From: 66-474 sp036279975
GTDB taxonomy: Bacteria > Pseudomonadota > Gammaproteobacteria > Xanthomonadales > Rhodanobacteraceae
Assembly (NCBI GenBank): GCA_036279975.1
Contig: DASURP010000013.1
Coordinates: forward strand, 1 to 63,552
Reading direction: 5' to 3'
DNA length: 63,552 nucleotides
The translations under genes were made by a program, and so were the position numbers. The notes below the pieces were generated by a model that searched no databases, was not told where the DNA came from, and worked only from the letters and a program-made list of their open reading frames with translations. Below are positions 1 to 6,452 of the stretch, one piece after another (the stretch's first letter is position 1; the number at the start of each line of letters is the position of its first letter).

Positions 1-549
1 CGCCTGGTGGTCCACAAGCTCGACGTCACCGACGCGCGTGCGATCGACGCCTTGCCCCAGGCCGCGGCGAAGCACCTGCAGCGCATCGACCTGCTGGTCA
101 ACAACGCCGGCGTGCTGGTATCGGGCGAGCGCTTCGGCAACGTCAAGTCCGAATCGCTGTCCGAGAGTTTCGCGGTGAACGCCACGGCGCCGCTGCTGAT
201 CACGCAGGCGCTGGCGCCGCTGCTCGCGCTCGGAAACAAGCCGCGGGTGTTGTGCATCACCTCGCAGCTGGCGTCGATCGCGCAGGCCTCGGATTTCCGC
301 ACCCTGAGCTACGCGATGAGCAAAGCCGCGCTCAACATGGCGGTCAAGCGCCTCGCCGCGGAACTTGCGCCGCGCGGCATCGTGGTGCTGGCCGCGCACC
401 CCGGCTGGGTCAAGACCGGGATGGGCGGCAAGGGCGCGACGCTGGGACCCGCCGATTCCGCGCATGCCTTGCTGGACCTGATCGAGAACGCGCGCGTGCA
501 GGATGCCGGCAAGTTCCTGGCCTACGATGGCGCCGAACTGCCTTGGTAA
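1..549 (+). CDS. SDR-family oxidoreductase, 5' end outside window
   Basis: This is the C-terminal part of a short-chain dehydrogenase/reductase; the reading frame is open to the first base, so the glycine-rich NAD(P)-binding start lies outside the window. Visible SDR landmarks are LLVNNAGVL (the NNAG strand), the serine region CITSQLAS, and the catalytic YAMSK (Tyr-x-x-x-Lys). The HPGWVKTGMGG segment after it resembles the CsgA/C-factor-like branch of SDRs. The substrate cannot be told from sequence. The remaining 182 codons end at a TAA; nothing immediately downstream suggests an operon. Confidence 0.85.
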   Translation, partial: RLVVHKLDVTDARAIDALPQAAAKHLQRIDLLVNNAGVLVSGERFGNVKSESLSESFAVNATAPLLITQALAPLLALGNKPRVLCITSQLASIAQASDFRTLSYAMSKAALNMAVKRLAAELAPRGIVVLAAHPGWVKTGMGGKGATLGPADSAHALLDLIENARVQDAGKFLAYDGAELPW

Positions 550-638
550 GGGGCCCTGGGCACGCCCATCAGCACGTTCCGGCCGCGCAAGGCGTGACCC
601 GGATACCGGTCAGGGCGTGACGCAACTACCGTGTTTGC

Positions 639-652
639 AATTGCTTGCAATT
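639..652. promoter_or_regulatory. Perfect inverted repeat AATTGC-TT-GCAATT
   Basis: AATTGC at 639-644 and GCAATT at 647-652 form a perfect palindrome with a 2-nt centre, also readable as two TTGCAATT direct repeats 10 bp apart. It lies about 80 bp before the small ORF at 731. It could be an operator, but no regulator is linked to it. The rest of 550-730 holds nothing else I can name. Confidence 0.25.
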
Positions 653-730
653 CGCTGGCGCGGCTGGCACACGCGATGCTTCGTTTCCCCCTTGCCGGAG
701 CATCCGGCGTGGCAAGCAGCAGGGGGCGAC

Positions 731-826
731 ATGAAAGCCGAAATGTTCATTCTGCGTGGCCTGTACGCGATGACGGCCCTGGCCGTGCTGTTCGGGATCG
801 GTGCATTCCTGTTCCACGCGCATTGA
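731..826 (+). CDS. Predicted 31-residue single-pass membrane peptide
   Basis: A short ORF of 31 residues starts at ATG 731, behind a purine-rich AGGGGGCGAC that can serve as a ribosome binding site. The product is a short N-terminus (MKAEMFILRG) followed by one hydrophobic helix (about residues 9-28) ending in FHAH. It resembles the small membrane-anchored peptides common beside metabolic genes, but I recognise no family. It stands alone between the SDR gene and trmL. The coding call rests on the Shine-Dalgarno and the helix only; it may be spurious. Confidence 0.4.
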   Translation: MKAEMFILRGLYAMTALAVLFGIGAFLFHAH

Positions 827-909
827 CGGCGCCGGTATCGGCCAGCGGACGGCTTGCCCGTGTCCCGGCGCGTGTTGCGCCGGGTGGCATCGCCTGCGCG
901 ACGCACGGC

Positions 910-915
910 GATAAT
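910..915 (+). promoter_or_regulatory. -10 box of trmL, probably giving a leaderless transcript
   Basis: GATAAT sits only 5 nt before the trmL ATG at 921, so transcription would begin at or next to the A of the start codon. No -35 hexamer with normal spacing is visible. The same geometry is seen before ubiJ and the DUF465 gene. Confidence 0.4.
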
Positions 916-920
916 GGGGG

Positions 921-1385
921 ATGCTGCACGTCATCCTGCATCGGCCCGAGATCCCGCCCAACACCGGCAACGTGATCCGGCTGTGTGCGAACGCCGGCGC
1001 CTCGCTGCACCTGGTCCGGCCGCTGGGCTTCGAGCTGGACCACGCGAAGATGCGTCGCGCCGGACTCGACTACCACGAGTTCGTCGACGTGGCTGTGCAC
1101 GACGACCTCGCGGGCTGCCTCGTGGCGTTGCAACACCCGCGCTTGTTCGCGTTCAGCAGCCATGCCGCGCGCAGCTATGCCGATGTCCGTTTCGCCGACG
1201 GCGATGCGCTGCTGTTCGGGCGCGAGACCAACGGCTTGCCGGAGGAGGTCCTGCGCTCGATCCCGGAACCGCAGCGCCTGCGCCTGCCGATGCAGCCCGA
1301 CAATCGCAGCCTCAATCTTTCCAACGCGGTCGCGGTCGCGGTGTACGAGGCGTGGCGGCAGCTGGGCTTTCCCGGGGGGAGGTAG
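921..1385 (+). CDS. trmL: tRNA (cytidine/uridine-34 2'-O)-methyltransferase
   Basis: TrmL is a small SPOUT (alpha/beta knot) methyltransferase that uses S-adenosylmethionine to 2'-O-methylate the wobble nucleotide of tRNA-Leu isoacceptors. The 154-residue length is typical. The start MLHVILHRPEIPPNTGN is diagnostic, as are the knot motifs GRETNGLP and LPMQPDNRSLNLSNA near the C-terminus, which bind the cofactor. The ATG at 921 is forced by this N-terminus. A -10-like GATAAT lies 5 nt upstream, so the mRNA may be leaderless. The gene ends 2 bp before the stop of the convergent GDT1 gene. Confidence 0.95.
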   Translation: MLHVILHRPEIPPNTGNVIRLCANAGASLHLVRPLGFELDHAKMRRAGLDYHEFVDVAVHDDLAGCLVALQHPRLFAFSSHAARSYADVRFADGDALLFGRETNGLPEEVLRSIPEPQRLRLPMQPDNRSLNLSNAVAVAVYEAWRQLGFPGGR

Positions 1386-1387
1386 TG

Positions 1388-1960
1388 TCAGCGCAGCAAT
1401 ATCCACAGTCCCAGCGCGGCGAACAATGCCGCAGCCGTGAGACGCGTGGCGCGCAGCGGCAGGTGCGCGGCGAAACGTACGCCGAGGAACACCACCGGCA
1501 CGTTCGCGACCAGCATGCCCGCGGTGCTGCCGGCGACGACCTGCCACAACGGCTGGTATTGCGCGCCCAACACGACCGTCGCGATCTGGGTGCGGTCGCC
1601 CAGTTCGGCGAGGAAGAACGCCACCAGCGATACCACGAACACACCATGCCCGTGCCGTGGCGGCGCATCGACCGGCTCGGCTTTTTCCGGCAGCAGCGCC
1701 CACGCGGCCACCGCGAGGAAGGACAGTCCGATCAGCCAGCGCTGCACTTCGGGCGTCATCCAGAGCGCCAGCCACGCGCCCAGTTCCGCGGCAATCGCGT
1801 GGCTCAGCAAGGAGGCGACCAGGATGCCGGCGCAGATCGGCCACGGCTTCTTGAACTTCGCCGCCAGCACCAGCGAGAGCAGTTGCGTCTTGTCGCCGAT
1901 CTCTGCCAGCGCGACCGCGCCCAGGGAAATCAGGAACGGTGAAACCAGGAAGGCGTGCAA
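1388..1960 (-). CDS. GDT1/TMEM165 (UPF0016) family manganese exporter
   Basis: This 190-residue inner-membrane protein has two homologous halves of about three transmembrane segments, each led by the family signature E-x-G-D-(K/R)-T: LAEIGDKTQLL near residue 20 and LAELGDRTQIA near residue 118. These acidic motifs form the cation site. Bacterial members (MneA, Mnx) export Mn2+, while eukaryotic ones move Mn2+/Ca2+. Manganese as substrate is strongly backed here by the yybP-ykoY Mn2+ riboswitch in its leader (2031-2135). A central linker with PPRHGHG separates the halves. It is convergent with trmL and monocistronic. Confidence 0.92.
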   Translation of the reverse strand: MHAFLVSPFLISLGAVALAEIGDKTQLLSLVLAAKFKKPWPICAGILVASLLSHAIAAELGAWLALWMTPEVQRWLIGLSFLAVAAWALLPEKAEPVDAPPRHGHGVFVVSLVAFFLAELGDRTQIATVVLGAQYQPLWQVVAGSTAGMLVANVPVVFLGVRFAAHLPLRATRLTAAALFAALGLWILLR

Positions 1961-2030
1961 GGGAGTCTCCGGGGCCGGGTGACGCGCGACAATCCCATGC
2001 GCATTCCGGCCCGGACACGCGCACGTGGAC

Positions 2031-2135
2031 TGTCGGTCTCGCCGATCATCGAGATCGCCTGCGCCACGGCCGGCTGGCCGAGTGTGTTGACGCGAGGCCC
2101 TTCGGCAGCGTGCCGAAGGCGGCTACTCCCCGACG
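2031..2135 (-). ncRNA. yybP-ykoY manganese riboswitch
   Basis: Read on the minus strand, the leader contains in order GGGGAGTAGCC (just after 2135), TCAACACACTCGGCC, and GGCGAGACCGAC (ending near 2031). These are the three conserved blocks of the yybP-ykoY aptamer; the ACTCG loop and the GGGGAGTAG loop create the Mn2+ site. P1 closes as GTCGG (about 2135-2131) with CCGAC (2036-2032). The aptamer ends about 70 nt before the exporter ATG at 1960. In this class Mn2+ switches the downstream exporter ON; whether by terminator or by RBS release I cannot decide from the sequence. Confidence 0.9.
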
Positions 2136-2183
2136 GAGTGCGCGCAGGGTAGCGGCGCCCGCCGTGCCGTGCAACGCCGCGGC

Positions 2184-2189
2184 TACAAT
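2184..2189 (+). promoter_or_regulatory. -10 box of ubiJ-ubiB, probably leaderless
   Basis: TACAAT lies 6 nt before the ubiJ ATG at 2196, with no room for a Shine-Dalgarno. The promoter is back to back with the Mn riboswitch transcript. Confidence 0.45.
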
Positions 2190-2195
2190 GAACGG

Positions 2196-2849
2196 ATGCC
2201 TGATCGCGAACCCAACGCCTGGATTCCCCATCCGTTGCGCCGCCTCGGCGGCATGGCGCTTACCCTCGCGCTGAACCGCCTGGTCGCCCTCGATCCCGAA
2301 TCGCGCGAGGCGATCGGCAAGCTGGAAGGTCGCCGTATCGGCGTGCACCTGCAGGGCCCGGAGATCGCTTTCGCGATCGCCGCGCGCAACGGTACCCTGC
2401 AGATCGAGCCGCCGCCGAACGCGGGCGACGACGGCAGCGCCAATGATTTCGACGTCAACGCCAGCCCCGGTGCGCTGCTGGCGATGGCGCTGGCCGGCGA
2501 CGGCGAAGCGCGTTCCACGGGCAAGGTCGCGATTGCCGGCGATGCCGAGCTGGCACGCCGGGTGCAACGCCTGGCCCGCGACTACAAGCCCGATTTCGAG
2601 GCGGCGTTCGCTGCGGTGTTCGGCGAAGTGGCCGGCACCACGATCGCACGCGCGCTGCTGGATGCGGCGAAGTGGGCCGGCGAAGGCGCCCGGCACTTCC
2701 GTGACGATACCGTCGACTGGCTGCGCGACGAAGCCAGGCTCACGGTCCCGCACGCCGAGATGAACGCGTTCCTCGACGACGTGGACGGCTTGCGTGAACG
2801 AACCGAGCGGCTGGCGGCGCGCTGCGCGCGGTTGGACAGCAAGCCATGA
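2196..2849 (+). CDS. ubiJ: Ubiquinone biosynthesis accessory factor UbiJ (SCP2 domain)
   Basis: UbiJ is a non-enzymatic, lipid-binding member of the soluble Ubi metabolon that makes coenzyme Q. The 217-residue protein starts MPDREPNAWIPHPLRRLGG. Its N-terminal two thirds form an SCP2-like lipid pocket (about residues 15-115, with GRRIGVHLQGPEIAFAI and PGALLAMALAG). The C-terminal part is charged and helical, with a coiled-coil-like end (DDVDGLRERTERLAARCARLD). Its stop overlaps the ubiB start by 4 nt (ATGA), so the two are co-translated. In many relatives ubiE precedes this pair; here the upstream gene is the divergent manganese exporter. Confidence 0.88.
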   Translation: MPDREPNAWIPHPLRRLGGMALTLALNRLVALDPESREAIGKLEGRRIGVHLQGPEIAFAIAARNGTLQIEPPPNAGDDGSANDFDVNASPGALLAMALAGDGEARSTGKVAIAGDAELARRVQRLARDYKPDFEAAFAAVFGEVAGTTIARALLDAAKWAGEGARHFRDDTVDWLRDEARLTVPHAEMNAFLDDVDGLRERTERLAARCARLDSKP

Positions 2850-4504
2850 TGCGGCTGCGCCTGTTGCCGCGCGTGGTGCATGTGCTCGCGGTGCTGGTGC
2901 GCTATCGCGTGGACGACCTGGTCGACGAACAGCATGCGATGCGGCCGCTGCGCTGGACCCGCGCGCTGCTGCCGCGGCCGCGCAGGCAGATCGCGAGCCT
3001 GCCGCGTGGCGCGCGCCTGCGGCTGGCGTTGACCGAACTCGGTCCGATCTGGGTGAAGGCGGGACAGGTCCTGTCCACGCGGCGCGACCTGATCCCGGAA
3101 GACGTGGCCGACGAACTCGCGCGCCTGCAGGACCAGGTGCAGCCGTTCCCCGGCAACCAGGCACGCGCGATCGTCGAGGCCTCGCTGGGCAAGCCGGTCG
3201 GTGAACTGTTTGCGGGCTTCGACGAGACGCCGCTGGCGTCGGCCTCGATCGCGCAGGTGCATGCGGCACGCTTGCCGAGTGGACGCGAAGTGGTGGTCAA
3301 GGTGCTGCGTCCGAACGTGGCCGGGAATGTCGAGCACAATCTCCAGCTGCTCGACGCGCTGGCGCACCTGGTCGAGCGCTGGCATCCGCAGGCCGACAAG
3401 ATCCGCCCGCGCGACATGTTCGACGAGGTCGCCAAGACCCTGCACAACGAACTGAACCTGCAGCACGAGGGCGCCAACGCCAGCCTGTTGCGCCGCAACT
3501 TCGAGGGATCGGACGACCTGTACGTGCCGCAGATCTTCTGGTCGCACTCGGGCGAGAAAGTGTTGACGATGGAACGCGTGCACGGCATCCCCGCCGACGA
3601 CGTGGAGGCGCTGGACAAACTCGGCATCGACCGCCGGCGACTGGCCGAGAAGGGCGTGCGGTTGTTCTACGAGCAAGTGTTCCGCGACAACTTCTTCCAC
3701 GCCGACGCGCATCCCGGCAACATCTGGGTCGATCCCGCCCGCACCCGCGAGCCGCGCTTCATCGCGCTGGACTTCGGGATCATGGGTTCGCTGCCCGAGG
3801 AGGACCAGTACTGGCTGGCGGAAAACTTCATCGCCATGTTCGAGCGCAACTACCGACGCATCGCGGAGCTGCACCTCGCGGCCGGCTGGATGCCCCGGCA
3901 CATCCGGGTCGATGAACTCGAGGCCGCGATCCGCACCGTGTGCGAGCCGTATTTCACGCGTCCGCTGTCGGAGATTTCACTCGCCGAAGTGGTCGCGAAA
4001 CTGTTCAGCACCGCGCGCAAGTTCGAACTGACCCTGCAGCCGCAGCTGATCCTGTTGCAGAAGACCCTGCTCAACGTGGAAGGCCTGGGGCGGCAACTCG
4101 ACCCCGACATCGACATCTGGTCGGTGGCGCAGCCGGTCCTGAAGCGCATCCTGGCCGACCGCTACAGCCTGAAGCACGCGGTCAGGGAAATCCGCAAGCG
4201 CATACCGGAATGGTTGCGCATCGCGCCGCTGGTCCCGGAAAAGATCCACGACGCGCTGGAGAAGCTGGCCGAAGGCAACGGTCCGCTGCAGGTCGGCGAG
4301 CGCGAGATCGAGCACCTGCATGCGCTCGGGCGCGAGGTCCAGCGCCGGGTCCTGGCCGCCGGCTTTGGCGGCGCCCTGCTGGTCGGCGCCGCGCTGGTGT
4401 TCGCGCTGGGAGATCGTTACGGCATCTGGCCACCGATCATCCTCGCGCTGGCGGGCGTAACGAGCTTCGCTGCGGCGTGGCCGTGGAAGCGCTTCAAGGG
4501 TTAG
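2846..4504 (+). CDS. ubiB: Ubiquinone biosynthesis regulatory kinase-like protein UbiB
   Basis: UbiB is an atypical (ADCK/ABC1) kinase-fold ATPase needed for coenzyme Q synthesis, probably helping to extract lipid precursors from the membrane. The 552-residue length is standard. Visible family marks are the KxGQ segment (IWVKAGQVLSTRRDLIP, about residue 70), the ALA-type nucleotide loop (LASASIAQVHAA), the invariant lysine in VVVKVLRP, and the metal-binding FIALDFGIMG. Two C-terminal transmembrane helices follow (about residues 500-545). It starts at ATG 2846 inside the ubiJ stop region, indicating translational coupling. Confidence 0.97.
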   Translation: MMRLRLLPRVVHVLAVLVRYRVDDLVDEQHAMRPLRWTRALLPRPRRQIASLPRGARLRLALTELGPIWVKAGQVLSTRRDLIPEDVADELARLQDQVQPFPGNQARAIVEASLGKPVGELFAGFDETPLASASIAQVHAARLPSGREVVVKVLRPNVAGNVEHNLQLLDALAHLVERWHPQADKIRPRDMFDEVAKTLHNELNLQHEGANASLLRRNFEGSDDLYVPQIFWSHSGEKVLTMERVHGIPADDVEALDKLGIDRRRLAEKGVRLFYEQVFRDNFFHADAHPGNIWVDPARTREPRFIALDFGIMGSLPEEDQYWLAENFIAMFERNYRRIAELHLAAGWMPRHIRVDELEAAIRTVCEPYFTRPLSEISLAEVVAKLFSTARKFELTLQPQLILLQKTLLNVEGLGRQLDPDIDIWSVAQPVLKRILADRYSLKHAVREIRKRIPEWLRIAPLVPEKIHDALEKLAEGNGPLQVGEREIEHLHALGREVQRRVLAAGFGGALLVGAALVFALGDRYGIWPPIILALAGVTSFAAAWPWKRFKG

Positions 4505-4520
4505 CCGCGCCCGACCCGGC

Positions 4521-5270
4521 CTACGGCGCCTTGGCGCGTCCCTGCGCAGCCACCGCGGCCGCCTTCGCGGCGATCGCCTCGGCGTCGCCCAGGTAGAAGT
4601 GTTTCACGGGGTTCATCGCATCGTCGAATTCGTACACCAGCGGCACGCCGGTCGGGATGTTGAGGTCGGCGATGTCGGCATCGGAAATGCCGTCCAGATA
4701 TTTGACCAGCGCGCGCATCGAGTTGCCGTGCGCAACCAGCAGGACGCGCTGGCCGCCGTGGATCGCGGGCGCCAGCAACTCGTGCCAGTAGGGCAGCACC
4801 CGCGCCACCGTGTCCCTCAGGCATTCGGTCAACGGAATCTGCCCGGGGTCGAGCCTGGCGTAACGCGGGTCGTCTGCGCAGAAATTGTCGGCGGGGTCCA
4901 GCGGTGGCGGCGGCACGTCGTAACTGCGCCGCCAGATGTGCACCTGTTCGTCGCCGTGTTTGGCCGCGATCTCGGCCTTGTTCATGCCGGTCAGGGCGCC
5001 GTAGTGGCGCTCGTTGAGACGCCAGTCGGTGACCACCGGCAGCCATGCCAGGTCCATCGCGTCCTGCACGCCCCACAGGGTGTGTACTGCGCGCTTCAAC
5101 ACCGAGGTATGCGCGATGTCGAAGGCGTAACCTTCCTTTTTCAGCAACTCGCCCGCTTCGCGCGCCTCGATCCGGCCCTGCTCCGACAGGTCGATGTCGG
5201 CCCAACCGGTGAAGCGGTTTTCCTTGTTCCACAGCGACTGGCCGTGGCGGATCATCACGAGGGTGTGCAT
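4521..5270 (-). CDS. gpmA: 2,3-bisphosphoglycerate-dependent phosphoglycerate mutase
   Basis: GpmA interconverts 3- and 2-phosphoglycerate in glycolysis and gluconeogenesis through a phosphohistidine. The 249-residue protein opens with MHTLVMIRHGQSLWN, where the RHG histidine is the phosphorylated residue. It also has NERHYGALTGMNK and the second catalytic histidine in LLVAHGNSMRAL. The ATG at 5270 matches the family start and has a GGGAAGGG ribosome binding site; the minus-strand TACAAT about 26 nt upstream (5302-5297) is a plausible -10. The tail after YLGD is Ala-rich, as often in high-GC homologues. It is convergent with ubiB. Confidence 0.97.
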   Translation of the reverse strand: MHTLVMIRHGQSLWNKENRFTGWADIDLSEQGRIEAREAGELLKKEGYAFDIAHTSVLKRAVHTLWGVQDAMDLAWLPVVTDWRLNERHYGALTGMNKAEIAAKHGDEQVHIWRRSYDVPPPPLDPADNFCADDPRYARLDPGQIPLTECLRDTVARVLPYWHELLAPAIHGGQRVLLVAHGNSMRALVKYLDGISDADIADLNIPTGVPLVYEFDDAMNPVKHFYLGDAEAIAAKAAAVAAQGRAKAP

Positions 5271-5462
5271 GGCGTGTCCCTTCCCGAAAGCGACCCATTG
5301 TAGCGAGCCTGTATGCGGGCTCCGAATGCGTGTGCAGGCAACGGCGTGGGCCGCGGGGGCCTGTCGGGGGGCACGCCTCGTCGGCAAGCCGGGACACGCG
5401 CGCCCTTGCCATGCACGAAGACACCGGAAGCCGCTTGGGATTTCCAGGACCGGATACATCCG

Positions 5463-5476
5463 TTGACGCACGTCAA
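5463..5476. promoter_or_regulatory. FNR/ANR-like palindrome TTGACG-CA-CGTCAA
   Basis: In the 339-bp gap between gpmA and the repeat lipoprotein, TTGAC-N4-GTCAA forms a perfect dyad that fits the loose FNR/ANR pattern TTGAT-N4-ATCAA except for the fifth base of each half. It lies about 135 bp before the ATG at 5610. A chance palindrome is quite possible. Apart from the gpmA promoter end and the strong AGGAGG before 5610, I see nothing else in 5271-5609. Confidence 0.25.
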
Positions 5477-5609
5477 TTCCGGAGTCCACTGGGCAGCGAC
5501 GATCGCGGTGGGTGTCCCGAAAGTCATGGTGACTTCGGACCTATTGTCGACACCGCAATAGTCAGGCAGGATCGCCATTGATCACCGCGCACCGCGCAGG
5601 AGGCTTCCC

Positions 5610-6338
5610 ATGCGACCCGCACGTCTATGCACCCTCGCCTTCGCCCTGCTGGCGCTGCCGTTCGCGCTCGCCGCATGCGTGGGCGGCGTCAACGGGTCGG
5701 TCGATGTCGCTCCGGGCTCCAGTGTTTCCGACGCCAGCACCGTGAACGGTTCGGTGAACATCGGCGCCAACGCCAAGGCCGACAAGGCCTCCACCGTCAA
5801 CGGCTCGATCCACCTCGCGGAAAGCGCCAAGGTGGGTGACGCCAGCACCGTGAACGGCAGCGTCACCCTGGGCGAACACGCCACTGCAGCCAACATCAGC
5901 ACCGTCAATGGCCGCGTGACGCTGGACAAGAACGCCACGGTGACCGGCACCGTGTCGGCGGTCAATGGCGATCTCGAGCTTGCCGCCGGGTCGGACGTGA
6001 ACGGTGCGCTGACCAACGTCAACAACCAGATCACGATCGACGGCGCACATGTCGGCAAGGGCATCACCACCGTGAATGGCGACATCGACATCACCGGCAA
6101 CGCCGTGATCGATGGCGGCATCCATGTGCAGAAACCGAACGAAAACGGCATTTTCGGCATCCACTTTGCCAGCGACAACGTTCCGACCATCACGATCGGT
6201 CCCGGCGTCACCGTGAACGGCCCGCTGACCTTCGAGCGCCAGGTCAAGCTCTACATCAGCGACCAGGCCCACGTTACGGGGCCGATTACCGGGGCGGCGG
6301 CGGTGAAGTTCACGGGTGCGGCGCCGCCGGCGTCCTGA
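5610..6338 (+). CDS. Putative lipoprotein of 18/19-residue VNG repeats (beta-helix-like)
   Basis: The 242-residue product has a signal peptide ending in a lipobox (PFALAAC, Cys at about 22), so it should be lipidated. The rest is about eight imperfect repeats of 18 or 19 residues, each beginning (S/T)-x-V-N-G followed by alternating hydrophobic residues: STVNGSVNIGANAKADKA, STVNGSIHLAESAKVGDA, STVNGRVTLDKNATVTGTV and so on. A period of 18 equals three hexapeptides, the rung of a triangular left-handed beta-helix; bactofilins and DUF4097/DUF2807-type proteins look similar. Two blocks of Gly/Asn-rich strands follow. AGGAGG lies 8 nt before the ATG. No enzymatic motif is seen. A cell-envelope scaffold is an inference. 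Confidence 0.8.
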   Translation: MRPARLCTLAFALLALPFALAACVGGVNGSVDVAPGSSVSDASTVNGSVNIGANAKADKASTVNGSIHLAESAKVGDASTVNGSVTLGEHATAANISTVNGRVTLDKNATVTGTVSAVNGDLELAAGSDVNGALTNVNNQITIDGAHVGKGITTVNGDIDITGNAVIDGGIHVQKPNENGIFGIHFASDNVPTITIGPGVTVNGPLTFERQVKLYISDQAHVTGPITGAAAVKFTGAAPPAS

Positions 6339-6350
6339 CCCGGGAGTGCG

Positions 6351-6376
6351 TCATCCCGGCGAAGGCCGGGATCCAT
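6351..6376. repeat. REP-type palindromic repeat
   Basis: TCATCCCGGCGAAGGCCGGG followed by ATCCAT forms a short CCCGGC/GCCGGG hairpin between two convergent genes. A second partial copy (GTCATTCCGGATCG) follows at 6383. Relatives of this element lie near 26975, 27573 and 56581. Confidence 0.7.
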
Positions 6377-6452
6377 TTCGCCGTCATTCCGGATCGCGGC
6401 CGTTACGCGGGCTGGCCCGGCCTCACAGGCAACGAGGGCAGCGCGCCGCACG

